In this document: piece by piece, positions 8,541-17,716 of the stretch
How the letters are laid out: every line of letters begins with the position of its first letter
Position numbering within the stretch: the stretch's first letter is position 1
Assembly: GCF_014196255.1 (NCBI RefSeq)
Contig: NZ_JACIDH010000002.1
Span: forward strand, 62,001-126,000
Length of the DNA stretch: 64,000 nucleotides
Source of the DNA: Sphingomonas pseudosanguinis
GTDB taxonomy: Bacteria > Pseudomonadota > Alphaproteobacteria > Sphingomonadales > Sphingomonadaceae
Reading direction: 5' to 3'
The notes under the pieces: generated by a model
What the model was told of the DNA's origin: nothing
Seen by the model: only the letters and a program-made list of their open reading frames with translations
Databases searched by the model: none
Position numbers and translations under genes: made by a program

Positions 8541-9623
8541 TCAGAACAGCTCACCTTGCGGGCCTTTGGGCGGGCGGAAACGGGTGTTATCGAGCTGAGG
8601 CCGATCGAGGTTCAGCCCGTGCAGACGACAGGCGCGGTGAAACCGGACTCGCAGCAGCTCTGCCCACGGCCCTTGCCCCTTCATCCGGGTGAAGAAATCG
8701 GGGTCGTTGTCGCGCCCGCCGCGCAACGACCGGATGATCGCCATCACCTTGCCCGCGCGATCCGGAAAATGCGTGTCGAGCCAGGCGCGGAACAGCGGCG
8801 CGACTTCATGCGGCAGGCGGACGGGGATGAAGAAGGCGTGGCGCGCGCCCGCTTCGGCGATGCGCGCGATCAGATGCTCGATCTCGTGATCGGTGATCGC
8901 CGGGATGACCGGTGCGATCGAGACATAGGTCGGTATGCCCGCCGCCGCCAGTTTGGCCACCGCCGCCAGCCGCCGCTCGGGCGTCGGTGCGCGGGGCTCG
9001 ATCGTCCGCGCGACCTTGGGGTCGAGCGAGGTGACCGAGAGACAGACGGTCGCCAGCCCCTTCGCCGCCATCGGCGCGAGGATGTCGATATCGCGGACGA
9101 CACGGTCGGATTTGGTGGTGATCGCCAGCGGATGGTTGGTTTCCGCCAGCACGTCCAGGACCGCGCGCGTGATCCGCCATTCGCCCTCGATCGGCTGATA
9201 GGGATCGGTATTGGTCCCCAGCGCGATCGGTGCGACGCGGTAGCCCGGCTTGGCCAGCTCGGCGCGCAGCAGTTCGGCGGCATTGGGCTTGGCGAACAAC
9301 CGGCTCTCGAAGTCCAGCCCCGGTGACAGGTCGTGATAGGCATGAGTCGGCCGTGCGAAGCAATAGATGCAGCCATGCTCGCAGCCGCGATAGGGATTGA
9401 TCGAGCGGTCGAACGGCACGTCGGGCGAGCTATTGCGGCTGAGAATCGTCCGGGGATTTTCGACGGTGACGCTGGTCTTCACCGGCGGCGGCGCGCCGTC
9501 GACCAGCCCCTGCATGTCGAGCCAATCGCCGTCCGCCATCGCTTGCGGCAAGGCGAAGCGTCGGCTGGTTGCGTTGATTGTTGCGCCCCGCTGTGTCCGC
9601 TTCGCCGTATCGCCCTTGCCCAT
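8541..9623 (-). CDS. PA0069-family radical SAM protein
   Basis: 360-aa radical S-adenosylmethionine enzyme. The cluster-binding motif is Cys81-x3-Cys85-x2-Cys88 in NPYRGCEHGCIYCFAR, preceded by the family's SRNSSPDVPFDRSINPYRGCEHGC-like lead-in. SAM-binding segments TNTDPYQPIEG and LAITTKSDRVVRDID follow. This group is annotated as PA0069 family or SplB-like, meaning related to spore photoproduct lyase. Its true reaction is unknown. N-terminal 'RGATINATSRRFA' is common in the group. The start ATG at 9623 is divergent from the VOC gene with about 50 bp between. Confidence 0.88.
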   Translation of the reverse strand: MGKGDTAKRTQRGATINATSRRFALPQAMADGDWLDMQGLVDGAPPPVKTSVTVENPRTILSRNSSPDVPFDRSINPYRGCEHGCIYCFARPTHAYHDLSPGLDFESRLFAKPNAAELLRAELAKPGYRVAPIALGTNTDPYQPIEGEWRITRAVLDVLAETNHPLAITTKSDRVVRDIDILAPMAAKGLATVCLSVTSLDPKVARTIEPRAPTPERRLAAVAKLAAAGIPTYVSIAPVIPAITDHEIEHLIARIAEAGARHAFFIPVRLPHEVAPLFRAWLDTHFPDRAGKVMAIIRSLRGGRDNDPDFFTRMKGQGPWAELLRVRFHRACRLHGLNLDRPQLDNTRFRPPKGPQGELF

Positions 9624-9675
9624 GGTCGCAGAGTAGGATTATGATCAGAACATAGCAAGAACGATGGAGTCGATC

Positions 9676-10008
9676 ATGGCACGTCTCGACTATCTCGAAC
9701 TGCCGGTGGGCGACCGGGCGGCGGCGAAGCTCTTCTATGCCGAGGCGTTCGGCTGGACCTTCACCGATTTCGGGCCGGACTATGCCGCGACGATGAGCGG
9801 CGATACCGATGTCGGGCTGGACGCCGCAGCCGACAAGGTCAGGGCGATGCTGCCGGTGATCCGGGTCGATGATCTGGAGGCGACGCTGGCGGCGGTCGAG
9901 GCGGCGGGCGGCACCGTCTGCGTACCGATCTTCGCCTTTCCCGGCGGGCGGCGCTTCCACTTCCGCGATGTCGACGGCCACGAACTGGCCGCGATGCAGC
10001 CCGATTGA
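9676..10008 (+). CDS. VOC family protein (glyoxalase-like)
   Basis: 110-aa single-domain vicinal oxygen chelate protein. It begins MARLDYLELPVGDRAAAKLFYAEAFGW, the first beta-alpha-beta unit, and ends with the typical GGRRFHFRDVDGHELAAMQ strand containing the metal-ligand type glutamate (HELAAM). Members act as glyoxalases, dioxygenases, epimerases or resistance proteins, so the function is open. I preferred the ATG at 9676, which has GGAG spaced eight bases upstream, over an ATG four codons earlier with a weaker site. It converges with moaB, the stops being one base apart. Confidence 0.8.
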   Translation: MARLDYLELPVGDRAAAKLFYAEAFGWTFTDFGPDYAATMSGDTDVGLDAAADKVRAMLPVIRVDDLEATLAAVEAAGGTVCVPIFAFPGGRRFHFRDVDGHELAAMQPD

Positions 10009-10009
10009 G

Positions 10010-10537
10010 TCAGCGCTCCAACAGGCGCGGCATCAGCTCGACGAAGTTGCAGGGGCGATGGCGGCTGTCGAGCTGGTCGCGCAAGATGCCGTTCCACGCA
10101 TCCTTGACCGCGCCGGTCGAGCCGGGCAGCGCGAAGATATAGGTGCCACGCGCGACGCAGGCGCAGGCACGCGACTGGATGGTCGAGGTGCCGATAGTCT
10201 GGAAGCTCAGCCAGCGGAAGAGTTCGCCAAAGCCGGGGATCATCTTGGTCGCGATCCGCTCGACCGCCTCGGGGGTCACGTCGCGGCCGGTGACGCCGGT
10301 CCCGCCGGTGGTCAGGATGCAGTCGATGCTGGCGTCGTCGATCCAATGGTTGAGCTGCGCGACGATCTGGTCGGCGTCATCGCGCAGGATGGTGCGGTCG
10401 GCCAGTTCGTGCCCGGCATCGGTCAGCAGCCCGACCAGCGTGTCGCCCGAGCGGTCCTCCGCCAGCGAGCGAGTGTCGGAGACGGTCAAGACCGCGATGC
10501 GGACGGGGGTGAAGCGGCGGGTGGTGTCGATGGGCAT
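10010..10537 (-). CDS. moaB: Molybdenum cofactor biosynthesis protein MoaB
   Basis: 175-aa MogA/MoaB fold protein for the adenylylation of molybdopterin during molybdenum cofactor synthesis. The diagnostic motif [16 protein letters not shown] sits near residues 75-90, followed by '[19 protein letters not shown]' and the [20 protein letters not shown] segment that closes the active site. N-terminal [13 protein letters not shown] is the usual first strand. Length matches MoaB (about 170) rather than longer MoeA. No other molybdenum gene is in the window. Confidence 0.93.
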   Translation of the reverse strand: MPIDTTRRFTPVRIAVLTVSDTRSLAEDRSGDTLVGLLTDAGHELADRTILRDDADQIVAQLNHWIDDASIDCILTTGGTGVTGRDVTPEAVERIATKMIPGFGELFRWLSFQTIGTSTIQSRACACVARGTYIFALPGSTGAVKDAWNGILRDQLDSRHRPCNFVELMPRLLER

Positions 10538-10597
10538 GGCGAGGTGAACGTCTCTGCGCGGGTTTCGGGGGCGGCTTGGCTGGTGGTGGGGCGTGGC

Positions 10598-10716
10598 CTT
10601 CGACTGCGCTCAGGCTGAACGGAGCGCGGAGCGTGCGCTTCGACTTCGCTCAGCGTGAACGGATGTCTGGACTAGCCCTAAAGTCCAACCCCCGTTCAGC
10701 CTGAGCGCAGTCGAAG
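10598..10716. repeat. Palindromic repeat, family A, copy 2 (three arms)
   Basis: Two direct copies of the 25-base family A arm (10598-10622 and 10638-10662) are followed by one inverted arm (10692-10716). Either left arm can pair with the right one, giving alternative hairpins. The block lies between moaB and the stop of the lytic transglycosylase gene. The extra arm suggests local duplication of half an element. Confidence 0.8.
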
Positions 10717-10740
10717 GCCAAGGGAATCCCCCGAACCCGA

Positions 10741-12612
10741 TCAATTCGCCTGGGGAAGCGCGGTATTCGACTGTGGACTGACGGTCGCGTTCAGCGCGAT
10801 CGTCGTCTTCGGCGCGACGCTGGCCTGCGCGACGTTCGGGCGTTGCAGCCGCACCGCCGATGCGCCGGGCAGGCCGGGGAAGCGCGGCCACATGCCCTGC
10901 GCCAGCGCCGCGCGGCTGGGCGACTTGGCCTTGCCGGTCTGCCCCTCGTACATCCAGTAGTTGCGCAGGACCATGGTGACGTATCCGCGCGTCTCCCAAT
11001 AGGGGATGCTCTCGATATAGAGCAGCGGGTCGCCGCCGTCGCGGACCAGGCTGTTCCACTCGCCGACCGGCTTGGGCCCGGCATTATAGGCGGCGATCAC
11101 CTTGGGCAGCAGGCCGCCGGTGACGCCGGTCATGTCGCGCAGCCGCTCCAGATGGCGCTGGCCGATGTCCATGTTGGTCGACGGCTTGGTCAGCGCCGAG
11201 CGGTCGATCGACACGCCGCGTTCGCGCGCGAAATCGGTCGCGGCGGCGGGCATGATCTGCATCAGGCCATAGGCGCCCGCCGGGCTGACCACCTTGTTGC
11301 GAAAGCCGCTTTCCTGCAGCGTATGCGCATAGACCAGCGCCTTTTCGACGCGCCAGCCGCTGTCGGGCGTCCAGCTGGGCGTCGGATAGCGTGCCTCGGC
11401 GGTGGCGGTGACACCCGCCGGGCAGTTGTGCGCCAGCCAGACGGTGGTGGCGGGCAGATCGAACGATTCGGCGAGGCGAACGAGGCTGCGGAATTCGGTG
11501 GGCTGGCCGATCCGTGCCTGCTGGCGGATGACCTGATCGGCCAGATCGGTCTCGCCGATCTCGGCCAGCGCGGCGGCGACCAGGATGTTGGGACGACGAT
11601 CGAGCGCGGCCCAGTCGGTCGCGACCAGCTGCCCGCGCGGCTCGCGCTCGCCCTGCATGCCCAGCGCTTGTCGGGCAAGCTGGCCATAAAAGCTCTCGCG
11701 ATACTGCGCGGCGGTGCGCAGGCGGCCCTCAATCCGGTCGGGACGGCCGCACACCATGTCGGCGCGGGATGCCCAATAGAGCGCCGCCGCGCGCAGGTCG
11801 ATGTCGGTGGCGCGCGCCGCCGTGCCCTCGAACGCGGTCTGTGCGGTCTGGCAGTCATTTTGCCGCCACGCGGACAGGCCGATCGTCCAGCGGCCTTGGA
11901 TCGCCCAGTCGCCATAGCCATTGGCCGCCTTGGTCGCCATCGCGCGGGCATTGGCGTCGTCGCCCGACAGGAAATACATCCACGCCACCCGCTGCTGCCA
12001 CTCGGTCAGCGCATCGGACGACAGGCCCGAGGTCGAATCGAGCAGCGCCTGCGCCGAAGCTCCATCATCGGCCTTCACGAAGGGCTGCATCTTCACCGCC
12101 AGGTCGGCGGCGATCATGTCGCTCTTCACGCTCTTGGCGCGGGTGCGGCGGGGGGCGCCGTCCTGCCAGATCAGCGTGTGGGTTTCGGGCAGCGGCGGCA
12201 GGTCCTGTGCGCCGCGCGAACGGGCGAGCCGCGCCAGCTGTTCGGCCTGGGGCAGTTCGGGGGCTTCGTTGAGCAGCGCAACCAACCGCTCGACATCGAC
12301 CTTGGGCGACCCCTTGGCGGTGTAGAGTTCGGCGCGGGCGATGGCGTGAAGCGGGCCGGGCTTGAGCGAGTCGAGCTGCAACTGCGCATCGGTCCAGCGG
12401 CCGTCGCGGATCGCGGCGAAGACGCGGGCATAGCCGGCCTTCTGGTCGGCGTCGAGCAGCGTGGGGATGCTGGGGGAGGCTTTCAGAGCGGCGGCGCTCC
12501 GGCTGGTCGCGGCGTCGAGCGGATCGGCCATCGCGGCCCCGCCTATCGCTGTCCCGGCGGCCAGCACGGCCCCGATCGACAGCGTGCGTATGACGGCGTG
12601 CCCCAGCTTCAT
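10741..12612 (-). CDS. Soluble lytic murein transglycosylase (SLT, family 1)
   Basis: 623-aa periplasmic enzyme that cleaves peptidoglycan between MurNAc and GlcNAc with 1,6-anhydro ring formation. A signal peptide (MKLGHAVIRTLSIGAVLAAGTAIGGAAMA) is followed by a long alpha-helical superhelix region with TPR-like repeats (about 60-400). The C-terminal SLT domain carries catalytic Glu434 in LQESGF, then SPAGAYGLMQIMPAAA and YNAGPKPV. Length and layout match E. coli Slt70. It ends in a proline/alanine-rich tail with low complexity. Its ATG overlaps the stop of the upstream gene by 4 bp, so it is co-translated with the uracil-DNA-glycosylase-like gene. Confidence 0.93.
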   Translation of the reverse strand: MKLGHAVIRTLSIGAVLAAGTAIGGAAMADPLDAATSRSAAALKASPSIPTLLDADQKAGYARVFAAIRDGRWTDAQLQLDSLKPGPLHAIARAELYTAKGSPKVDVERLVALLNEAPELPQAEQLARLARSRGAQDLPPLPETHTLIWQDGAPRRTRAKSVKSDMIAADLAVKMQPFVKADDGASAQALLDSTSGLSSDALTEWQQRVAWMYFLSGDDANARAMATKAANGYGDWAIQGRWTIGLSAWRQNDCQTAQTAFEGTAARATDIDLRAAALYWASRADMVCGRPDRIEGRLRTAAQYRESFYGQLARQALGMQGEREPRGQLVATDWAALDRRPNILVAAALAEIGETDLADQVIRQQARIGQPTEFRSLVRLAESFDLPATTVWLAHNCPAGVTATAEARYPTPSWTPDSGWRVEKALVYAHTLQESGFRNKVVSPAGAYGLMQIMPAAATDFARERGVSIDRSALTKPSTNMDIGQRHLERLRDMTGVTGGLLPKVIAAYNAGPKPVGEWNSLVRDGGDPLLYIESIPYWETRGYVTMVLRNYWMYEGQTGKAKSPSRAALAQGMWPRFPGLPGASAVRLQRPNVAQASVAPKTTIALNATVSPQSNTALPQAN

Positions 12613-13379
12613 TTCGCCAATTCCCCTATGAGCAATTGCAAGTCCTTCCAGCTTTCCGCCTTCGCCATCGGCTTTTCGATCAGGAAGCGCGGATGGAAGC
12701 TGGCGATCGCCTGGCTTTTGCCGTTCTTATGGTCAACGGCATGTAAATGTCCGCGCGCGCTGGTTAATTCGGTCCCGAGCACGGCACGGCTCGCCGCATT
12801 GCCCAGCAGGAGCAGCCCGCGCGGACGGATCAGCCCGACATGGTGGCGTGCGATGTCGGCAAGTCGCGTCTCCAGATCGGCGGGCGTGCGACCCGCCAGC
12901 GGCCGCCTGGCGCAGACCGAGGCGAGGTGGACCGTATCGCGCGACTGGCCGATGGCGGCCAGCATCCGGTCGAACAGCCGGCCGGGCGCGCCCGACAGGA
13001 TCTGCCCAGCCTCGCCATCGTCGCGGTCCGGACAGTCGACCAGCACCATCAGCGCCGCGTCGGCCGGCCCCGTCGCGGTCAGCGACACGCCGTCCCATGA
13101 TGCTTCGGGCGCGGCATCGGACAGCCGCCATTCCAGAAACGCCGCCAGCGTATCGGGCAAAAGCGTCGGTGCGGGGGCCATGACGGGGGCGGCCGTTCGA
13201 GGCGCGGCGGGGGTCAGTGGCGTCGGCGCGAAGGTGACGGGTTGGACCGGCTCCGCCATCCAGTCGCGCGGTGCGTCCTCGACCAGCAGGTCGACGCCCG
13301 CGTCATGCCACCAATCCAGCAGGCTGGCGGCCAATGCACTGTCGAGCGGTGCAGTGTCGAACGTCGGAATGGCCCCCAT
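12609..13379 (-). CDS. Uracil-DNA glycosylase family protein, degenerate
   Basis: 256-aa protein of the family 4/5 uracil-DNA glycosylase fold, judged from the C-terminal half: APGRLFDRMLAAIG, LLLLGNAASRAVLG and a HPRFLIEKPMAKAESWKDLQLL ending, each matching the family blocks. Key sites differ: the usual GEAPG motif is replaced by VDCPDRDDGEAG, and the four cysteines of the 4Fe-4S cluster in family 4 are missing (only two cysteines remain). A proline/alanine-rich linker separates a short N-terminal helix region ('LLDWWHDAGVDLLVEDAPRDW'). It may be inactive or have changed specificity. First gene of a two-gene operon with the transglycosylase. Confidence 0.75.
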   Translation of the reverse strand: MGAIPTFDTAPLDSALAASLLDWWHDAGVDLLVEDAPRDWMAEPVQPVTFAPTPLTPAAPRTAAPVMAPAPTLLPDTLAAFLEWRLSDAAPEASWDGVSLTATGPADAALMVLVDCPDRDDGEAGQILSGAPGRLFDRMLAAIGQSRDTVHLASVCARRPLAGRTPADLETRLADIARHHVGLIRPRGLLLLGNAASRAVLGTELTSARGHLHAVDHKNGKSQAIASFHPRFLIEKPMAKAESWKDLQLLIGELAK

Positions 13380-13522
13380 ATGACATTAGCCCATGCTGCA
13401 AGGTTGACGTGCGCGTCAATCTGTCGGATCGGCTGTCAGGACAGAATGTTTTCCGTCCGCGCCCGGACGAGCCCGATCAGCGGGACGCTACGGCAGCGGC
13501 GCGGACCAAAAGCGAGGATGCC

Positions 13523-15178
13523 ATGAGCGAACGCGAATCGATGCCCTATGACGTGGTGATCGTCGGCGCTGGCCCGGCGGGCCTGTCGGCGGCGATCCGG
13601 CTGAAACAGCTGGCGGCGGAGACGGGTGGCGAGCTGGCGGTCTGCGTGCTGGAAAAGGGCTCGGAAGTCGGCGCGCACATCCTGTCGGGCGCGGTAATCG
13701 ACCCGATCGCGCTCGACGAGCTGCTGCCGAACTGGCGCGAGGATGGCTGTCCGCTGGCCGAGGTGCCGGTGACGGAGAACCTCCACTGGATCTTGAGCGC
13801 GACGAAGCACCGCAACCTGCCGCACGCGCTGACCCCGCCCTTCATGCACAACAAGGGCACCTATACCGGCAGCCTCGGCAATCTGTGCCGCTGGCTGGCG
13901 GGCAAGGCTGAGGAACTGGGGGTCGAGATCTTCCCCGGTTTCGCGGCGGCCGAGATCCTGTTTCACGAGGATGGCCGGGTAAAGGGCGTCGCGACCGGCG
14001 ACATGGGCGTGGCGCGCGACGGCACGCACAAGCCCGATTATCAGCCGGGCCTCGAACTCCACGCCAAATACACCTTCTTCGCCGAAGGGGTGCGCGGCCA
14101 TCTGTCGAAGGAAATCATCCGCCAGTTCGACCTCGCCCGCGACAGCGATCCGCAGGTTTACGGCCTCGGTATCAAGGAACTGTGGGACATCGATCCCGCC
14201 AAGCATGTGCCGGGCCGCGTGATCCACACCCAGGGCTGGCCGCTGGGTGACGACGCCAATGGCGGCGGCTTTATCTATCATCAGGCGGGCGGGCAGGTCG
14301 CGCTCGGCTTCGTGACGTGGCTGAACTACACCAACCCCTATATCTCCCCATTCCAGGAGATGCAGAAGTGGAAGACCCACCCTGTCATCGCCGAACTGCT
14401 GAAAGGCGGCAAGCGAGTCTCCTACGGCGCGCGGGCGATCAATGACGGCGGGCTTCAGGCGATCCCGAAGCTGACCTTCCCCGGCGGCGTGCTGGTCGGC
14501 TGTTCGGCGGGATTCCTCAACGTGCCGCGCATCAAGGGCACGCACGGCGCGATGAAATCGGCGATGCTGGCGGCCGAAGCCGCGTTCGCCGCCGTCCGGG
14601 CGGGCCGCGAGGGTGACGAGCTGACCGACTATCCGGAAGCGTTCCGCGCGTCCTGGCTCTACAAGGAGCTGTCGACCGTTCGCAACGTCGTGCCCTTGGT
14701 CAAGAAGTACGGCGATACGCTGGGCTCGGGCCTGGCGGGCGTGACCATGTGGGCCGAGCATTTCGGGCTGAAGATGCCCTTCACCATGAAGCACAAGCCC
14801 GATCACGAAAGCCTGTGGCGCAAGGATCAGGTGAAGAAGCCCGATTATCCCAAGCCCGACGGCGTGCTGACCTTCGACCGGCTGTCCTCGGTGTTCCTGT
14901 CGAACACCAATCACGAGGAGGACCAGCCGGTCCATCTGACGCTCAAGAACGCCGATGTGCCGATCGAACACAACCTGCCCTTGTTCGACGAGCCCGCGCA
15001 ACGCTACTGTCCCGCCGGTGTTTACGAGGTGGTGGGCGTGGAAGAGGGCGATCCGAAGTTCGTGATCAACGCCCAAAACTGCGTCCACTGCAAGACGTGC
15101 GACATCAAGGACCCGACCCAGAACATCAACTGGGTCGTGCCGGAAGGCGGCGGAGGACCCAATTATCCCAATATGTAA
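13523..15178 (+). CDS. Electron transfer flavoprotein-ubiquinone oxidoreductase
   Basis: 551-aa membrane-associated flavoprotein that takes electrons from ETF (fed by acyl-CoA dehydrogenases and related enzymes) and gives them to ubiquinone. N-terminal FAD motif VVIVGAGPAGLSAA (about 12-25), an 'EKGSEVGAHILSGAVIDP' block, quinone-binding middle region, and a C-terminal 4Fe-4S domain with CVHCKTCDIKDPTQNI and an upstream cysteine in YCPAGVYEV. The length matches mitochondrial and bacterial ETF-QO. I set the start at the ATG giving MSERESMPYDVVIVGAG. Longer upstream frames are not family-like. It faces away from the UDG-like gene. Confidence 0.95.
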   Translation: MSERESMPYDVVIVGAGPAGLSAAIRLKQLAAETGGELAVCVLEKGSEVGAHILSGAVIDPIALDELLPNWREDGCPLAEVPVTENLHWILSATKHRNLPHALTPPFMHNKGTYTGSLGNLCRWLAGKAEELGVEIFPGFAAAEILFHEDGRVKGVATGDMGVARDGTHKPDYQPGLELHAKYTFFAEGVRGHLSKEIIRQFDLARDSDPQVYGLGIKELWDIDPAKHVPGRVIHTQGWPLGDDANGGGFIYHQAGGQVALGFVTWLNYTNPYISPFQEMQKWKTHPVIAELLKGGKRVSYGARAINDGGLQAIPKLTFPGGVLVGCSAGFLNVPRIKGTHGAMKSAMLAAEAAFAAVRAGREGDELTDYPEAFRASWLYKELSTVRNVVPLVKKYGDTLGSGLAGVTMWAEHFGLKMPFTMKHKPDHESLWRKDQVKKPDYPKPDGVLTFDRLSSVFLSNTNHEEDQPVHLTLKNADVPIEHNLPLFDEPAQRYCPAGVYEVVGVEEGDPKFVINAQNCVHCKTCDIKDPTQNINWVVPEGGGGPNYPNM

Positions 15179-15203
15179 GCGTCCGTTTCTCCCTTCGATC
15201 CTG

Positions 15204-16745
15204 ATGATCGCGATCGCCGCCGGCTGGGCCGGCCCGGCGGTCGCGGCGTCCGAGCCGCTGGCGGCCTATCTCGCCGCGCGGGTCGCGGCGGCGGACGGGC
15301 GGGCCAAGGCGGCGGCGGACGATTTCGCGGTCGCGCTCGGCGGCTGGCCCGATGACCCGGCGGTCGCCGTGCGCGCCTATCGCGAGGCGATGATCAGCGG
15401 CAACGAGACGCTGGCGCTGCGCGCCGCACGGGTGCTGGAGGCCGAGAAGGTCGCCCCGATGGACGTGGTGTTGCTCGACCTGGCGGTCGCCGCGCGGGAG
15501 GGCGATGCCAAGCGCTTCGATGCGGCGGTGGCGCGGCTGGACGAGGGGCCGTTGCGTATCCTGTCGCCAAGCCTGCGCGGCTGGGCCGCCTGGGATCGCC
15601 GCCAGCCGGTCGAGCCGGCGCTGGCGGGGGCCGGCAAGGAGCCGGTGGCGCGCAAGCTGGCGGATGAAACCCGGCTGTTGATCGCGCTGTCCGCCCGGCA
15701 ATTGGACGGGAAGGCGGCTCGACTGCTGATCGAGGCGATGCGCCCGCCCGCCGACACCCGCATCGCCGCCGCGTCGCTGATCGCCGGGCGCGGGGACGAG
15801 GCGACGGCGCGCGCGCTTTTGACCGACCCGCTTGTCCGGGCGTCTCGCAAGACGCTGGGGGCCAAGCCGAGCCTCGGCTTCGGCGTGTCGCGTCTGCTGC
15901 TGCGCGTGGCGGGCGAGCTGGTGAGCGAAGGACCGCGCCCGCTGGTCATCGCGCTCGGCCGCACCGCGCTGATCGCGGACCCGCATAATGACCGCGCCCG
16001 GCTCGTGCTGGCCGAGGCGCTGTCGAAGGACGAGGCGTGGACGGCGGCGATCGCCGCGCTGGAGGATGTCGATCCACGCGGCGCCTTCGCGCACCGTGCC
16101 GCGATCGTGCGTATCGGCCTGCTGGCGGCGGCGGATCGACAGGGTGAGGCGCTGATGCTGGCCAAGGGGCTGGCGACGGACAAACGCGCGACGGTCGACG
16201 ATTGGCAGGTCTATGCCGACCAGCTGATCGCCGCCAGCCGACCCGCCGACGCGGCTGCCTGGTATGAAAAGGTCACCGAAGCCGATCCGGCGCTGCCCTG
16301 GGCGGCGTGGCTGCAATATGGCGGCGCGCTGGATCAGGCCGGCCGCAAGGACGAGGCGGATGCCGCACTCGCCAGGGCCGTGGCGCTCGGCCCGGACGAG
16401 CCGCTGGCGCTCAACTATCTGGGCTATGCCCGGATCGAGCGGGGACAGGATGTTCCGGCCTCGCTTGCCCTGCTGGAACGCGCGAGCAAGCTGGCGCCCG
16501 AGGATGCATCGATCACCGACTCGCTTGGCTGGGGCTATTACAAGGCGGGGCAGGTGCGCCGCGCGCTGCCGCTGGTCGAACAGGCCGCGATGGCCGAACC
16601 CGCCAATAGCGAGATCAACGATCATCTCGGCGACATCTACTGGGCGCTGGGGCGGCATTACGAGGCGCGCTATGCCTGGCGTGCCGCCGCGCTGACGGCG
16701 GACGAGGGCGCTAAGGTGGAACTGGCCGTCAAGATCGCCCGCTGA
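15204..16745 (+). CDS. Exported tetratricopeptide repeat protein
   Basis: 513-aa protein with a signal peptide (MIAIAAGWAGPAVAA) and alpha-helical repeats throughout. Clear TPR units lie near the C-terminus: AAWLQYGGALDQAGRKDEADAAL, 'LALNYLGYARIERGQDVPASLALLERASKLAPEDASITDSLGW' and 'NSEINDHLGDIYWALGRHYEARYAW'. The pattern is that of the sphingomonad tetratricopeptide proteins often next to ispE. It is likely periplasmic or outer-membrane associated and serves as a protein-interaction scaffold. The start is uncertain: there is no good ribosome binding site before 15204, and the frame stays open upstream. It begins 25 bp after the ETF-QO stop. Confidence 0.8.
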   Translation: MIAIAAGWAGPAVAASEPLAAYLAARVAAADGRAKAAADDFAVALGGWPDDPAVAVRAYREAMISGNETLALRAARVLEAEKVAPMDVVLLDLAVAAREGDAKRFDAAVARLDEGPLRILSPSLRGWAAWDRRQPVEPALAGAGKEPVARKLADETRLLIALSARQLDGKAARLLIEAMRPPADTRIAAASLIAGRGDEATARALLTDPLVRASRKTLGAKPSLGFGVSRLLLRVAGELVSEGPRPLVIALGRTALIADPHNDRARLVLAEALSKDEAWTAAIAALEDVDPRGAFAHRAAIVRIGLLAAADRQGEALMLAKGLATDKRATVDDWQVYADQLIAASRPADAAAWYEKVTEADPALPWAAWLQYGGALDQAGRKDEADAALARAVALGPDEPLALNYLGYARIERGQDVPASLALLERASKLAPEDASITDSLGWGYYKAGQVRRALPLVEQAAMAEPANSEINDHLGDIYWALGRHYEARYAWRAAALTADEGAKVELAVKIAR

Positions 16746-16786
16746 TCGCGCTTGCCGCTGACGGGCCGACATCGCATGGACGATCC

Positions 16787-17623
16787 ATGACCGCTATCGT
16801 CGAACCCGCGCCCGCCAAGATCAATCTGGCGCTTCATGTCCGCCGCCGCCGCGACGACGGCTATCACGAGCTGGAGACGCTGTTCGCCTTTTGCCGGGAC
16901 GGCGATGTCGTCACGGTCACACGTGCCGATGCGACCGACTTGACGCTGACCGGGCCGTTCGCGGGCGTGCTGGCGGGCGAGGCGACCGACGATAATCTGG
17001 TGATGCGCGCCGCGCGCGGGTTTTGCGCACGCTTTGGGGTCGAGGACGGCCATGCCATCACGCTCGACAAGCATCTGCCGGTCGCATCGGGCATCGGCGG
17101 CGGATCGGCGGATGCGGCGGCGACCTTGCGCGCACTGGCCCGGCTGCACGGTGTGGCCATCGATCACCCCGAGCTGTTCGCGCTGGCGGCGGAATTGGGG
17201 GCAGATGTCCCCGCTTGTCTGCTCGGCCGGACGGCGTTGGGGCAGGGTAAGGGCGATGCCCTGCAGCCGCTGGCACCATTGGGCGATCGGCCCGTGCTGC
17301 TCGTCAATCCGGGGGTGGGCGTATCGACGGCGGCGGTGTTCTCGCGTTGGGACGGTGTCGATCGCGGTGGTCTGGGTGACGGTGATGTCTGGGCGATGGC
17401 GGCGGCGGGGCGCAATGATCTGGAGCCGCCGGCCCGTGCGCTGGCCCCGGCGATCGACCAGGTGCTGGATCTGCTTGGCCGGGCGCCGGGTGTCGTGCTG
17501 TCGCGCATGTCGGGATCGGGCGCGACCTGCTTTGCCGTGTTCGGATCGGTCGCGGCGCGCGACGCGGCGGCGCGGGCGGCCGGCGATCGGGGCTGGTGGA
17601 CGCTGGCGACTTTTTTGACCTGA
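16787..17623 (+). CDS. ispE: 4-diphosphocytidyl-2-C-methyl-D-erythritol kinase
   Basis: 278-aa GHMP kinase of the non-mevalonate isoprenoid pathway. It phosphorylates the 2-hydroxyl of CDP-methylerythritol. N-terminal PAPAKINLALHV holds the conserved lysine (Lys11), and 'RRDDGYHELETLF' is diagnostic. The ATP-binding GHMP motif LPVASGIGGGSADAA spans 97-111, and a third motif is LSRMSGSGATCFAVFG near the end. The length fits (about 280). Its stop codon is only five bases before the recA SOS box, so the recA promoter sits right against its 3' end. Confidence 0.96.
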   Translation: MTAIVEPAPAKINLALHVRRRRDDGYHELETLFAFCRDGDVVTVTRADATDLTLTGPFAGVLAGEATDDNLVMRAARGFCARFGVEDGHAITLDKHLPVASGIGGGSADAAATLRALARLHGVAIDHPELFALAAELGADVPACLLGRTALGQGKGDALQPLAPLGDRPVLLVNPGVGVSTAAVFSRWDGVDRGGLGDGDVWAMAAAGRNDLEPPARALAPAIDQVLDLLGRAPGVVLSRMSGSGATCFAVFGSVAARDAAARAAGDRGWWTLATFLT

Positions 17624-17628
17624 TCTTT

Positions 17629-17666
17629 GTTCCCATCTTGTTCCCATGGAACAAAACACATACATT
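17629..17666 (+). promoter_or_regulatory. recA promoter with LexA SOS box
   Basis: A perfect GTTC-N7-GTTC direct repeat (17629-17643), the LexA site of Alphaproteobacteria. It overlaps a likely -35 TTGTTC (17638-17643), placed 17 bases from a -10 TACATT (17661-17666), so LexA binding would block RNA polymerase. The second half also forms a palindrome GTTCCCATGGAAC (17640-17652). The coding start of recA is 50 bases downstream of the -10. Confidence 0.88.
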
Positions 17667-17716
17667 GCAGATGCGTTGAACGGACCACGAGGTTGGTCTA
17701 GCGAGGGAAGCATCTG

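Noticed and set aside
10843..13383. 846-codon open frame on the plus strand over slt and the UDG-like gene
   Set aside because: Antisense of genuine coding DNA; no family features.
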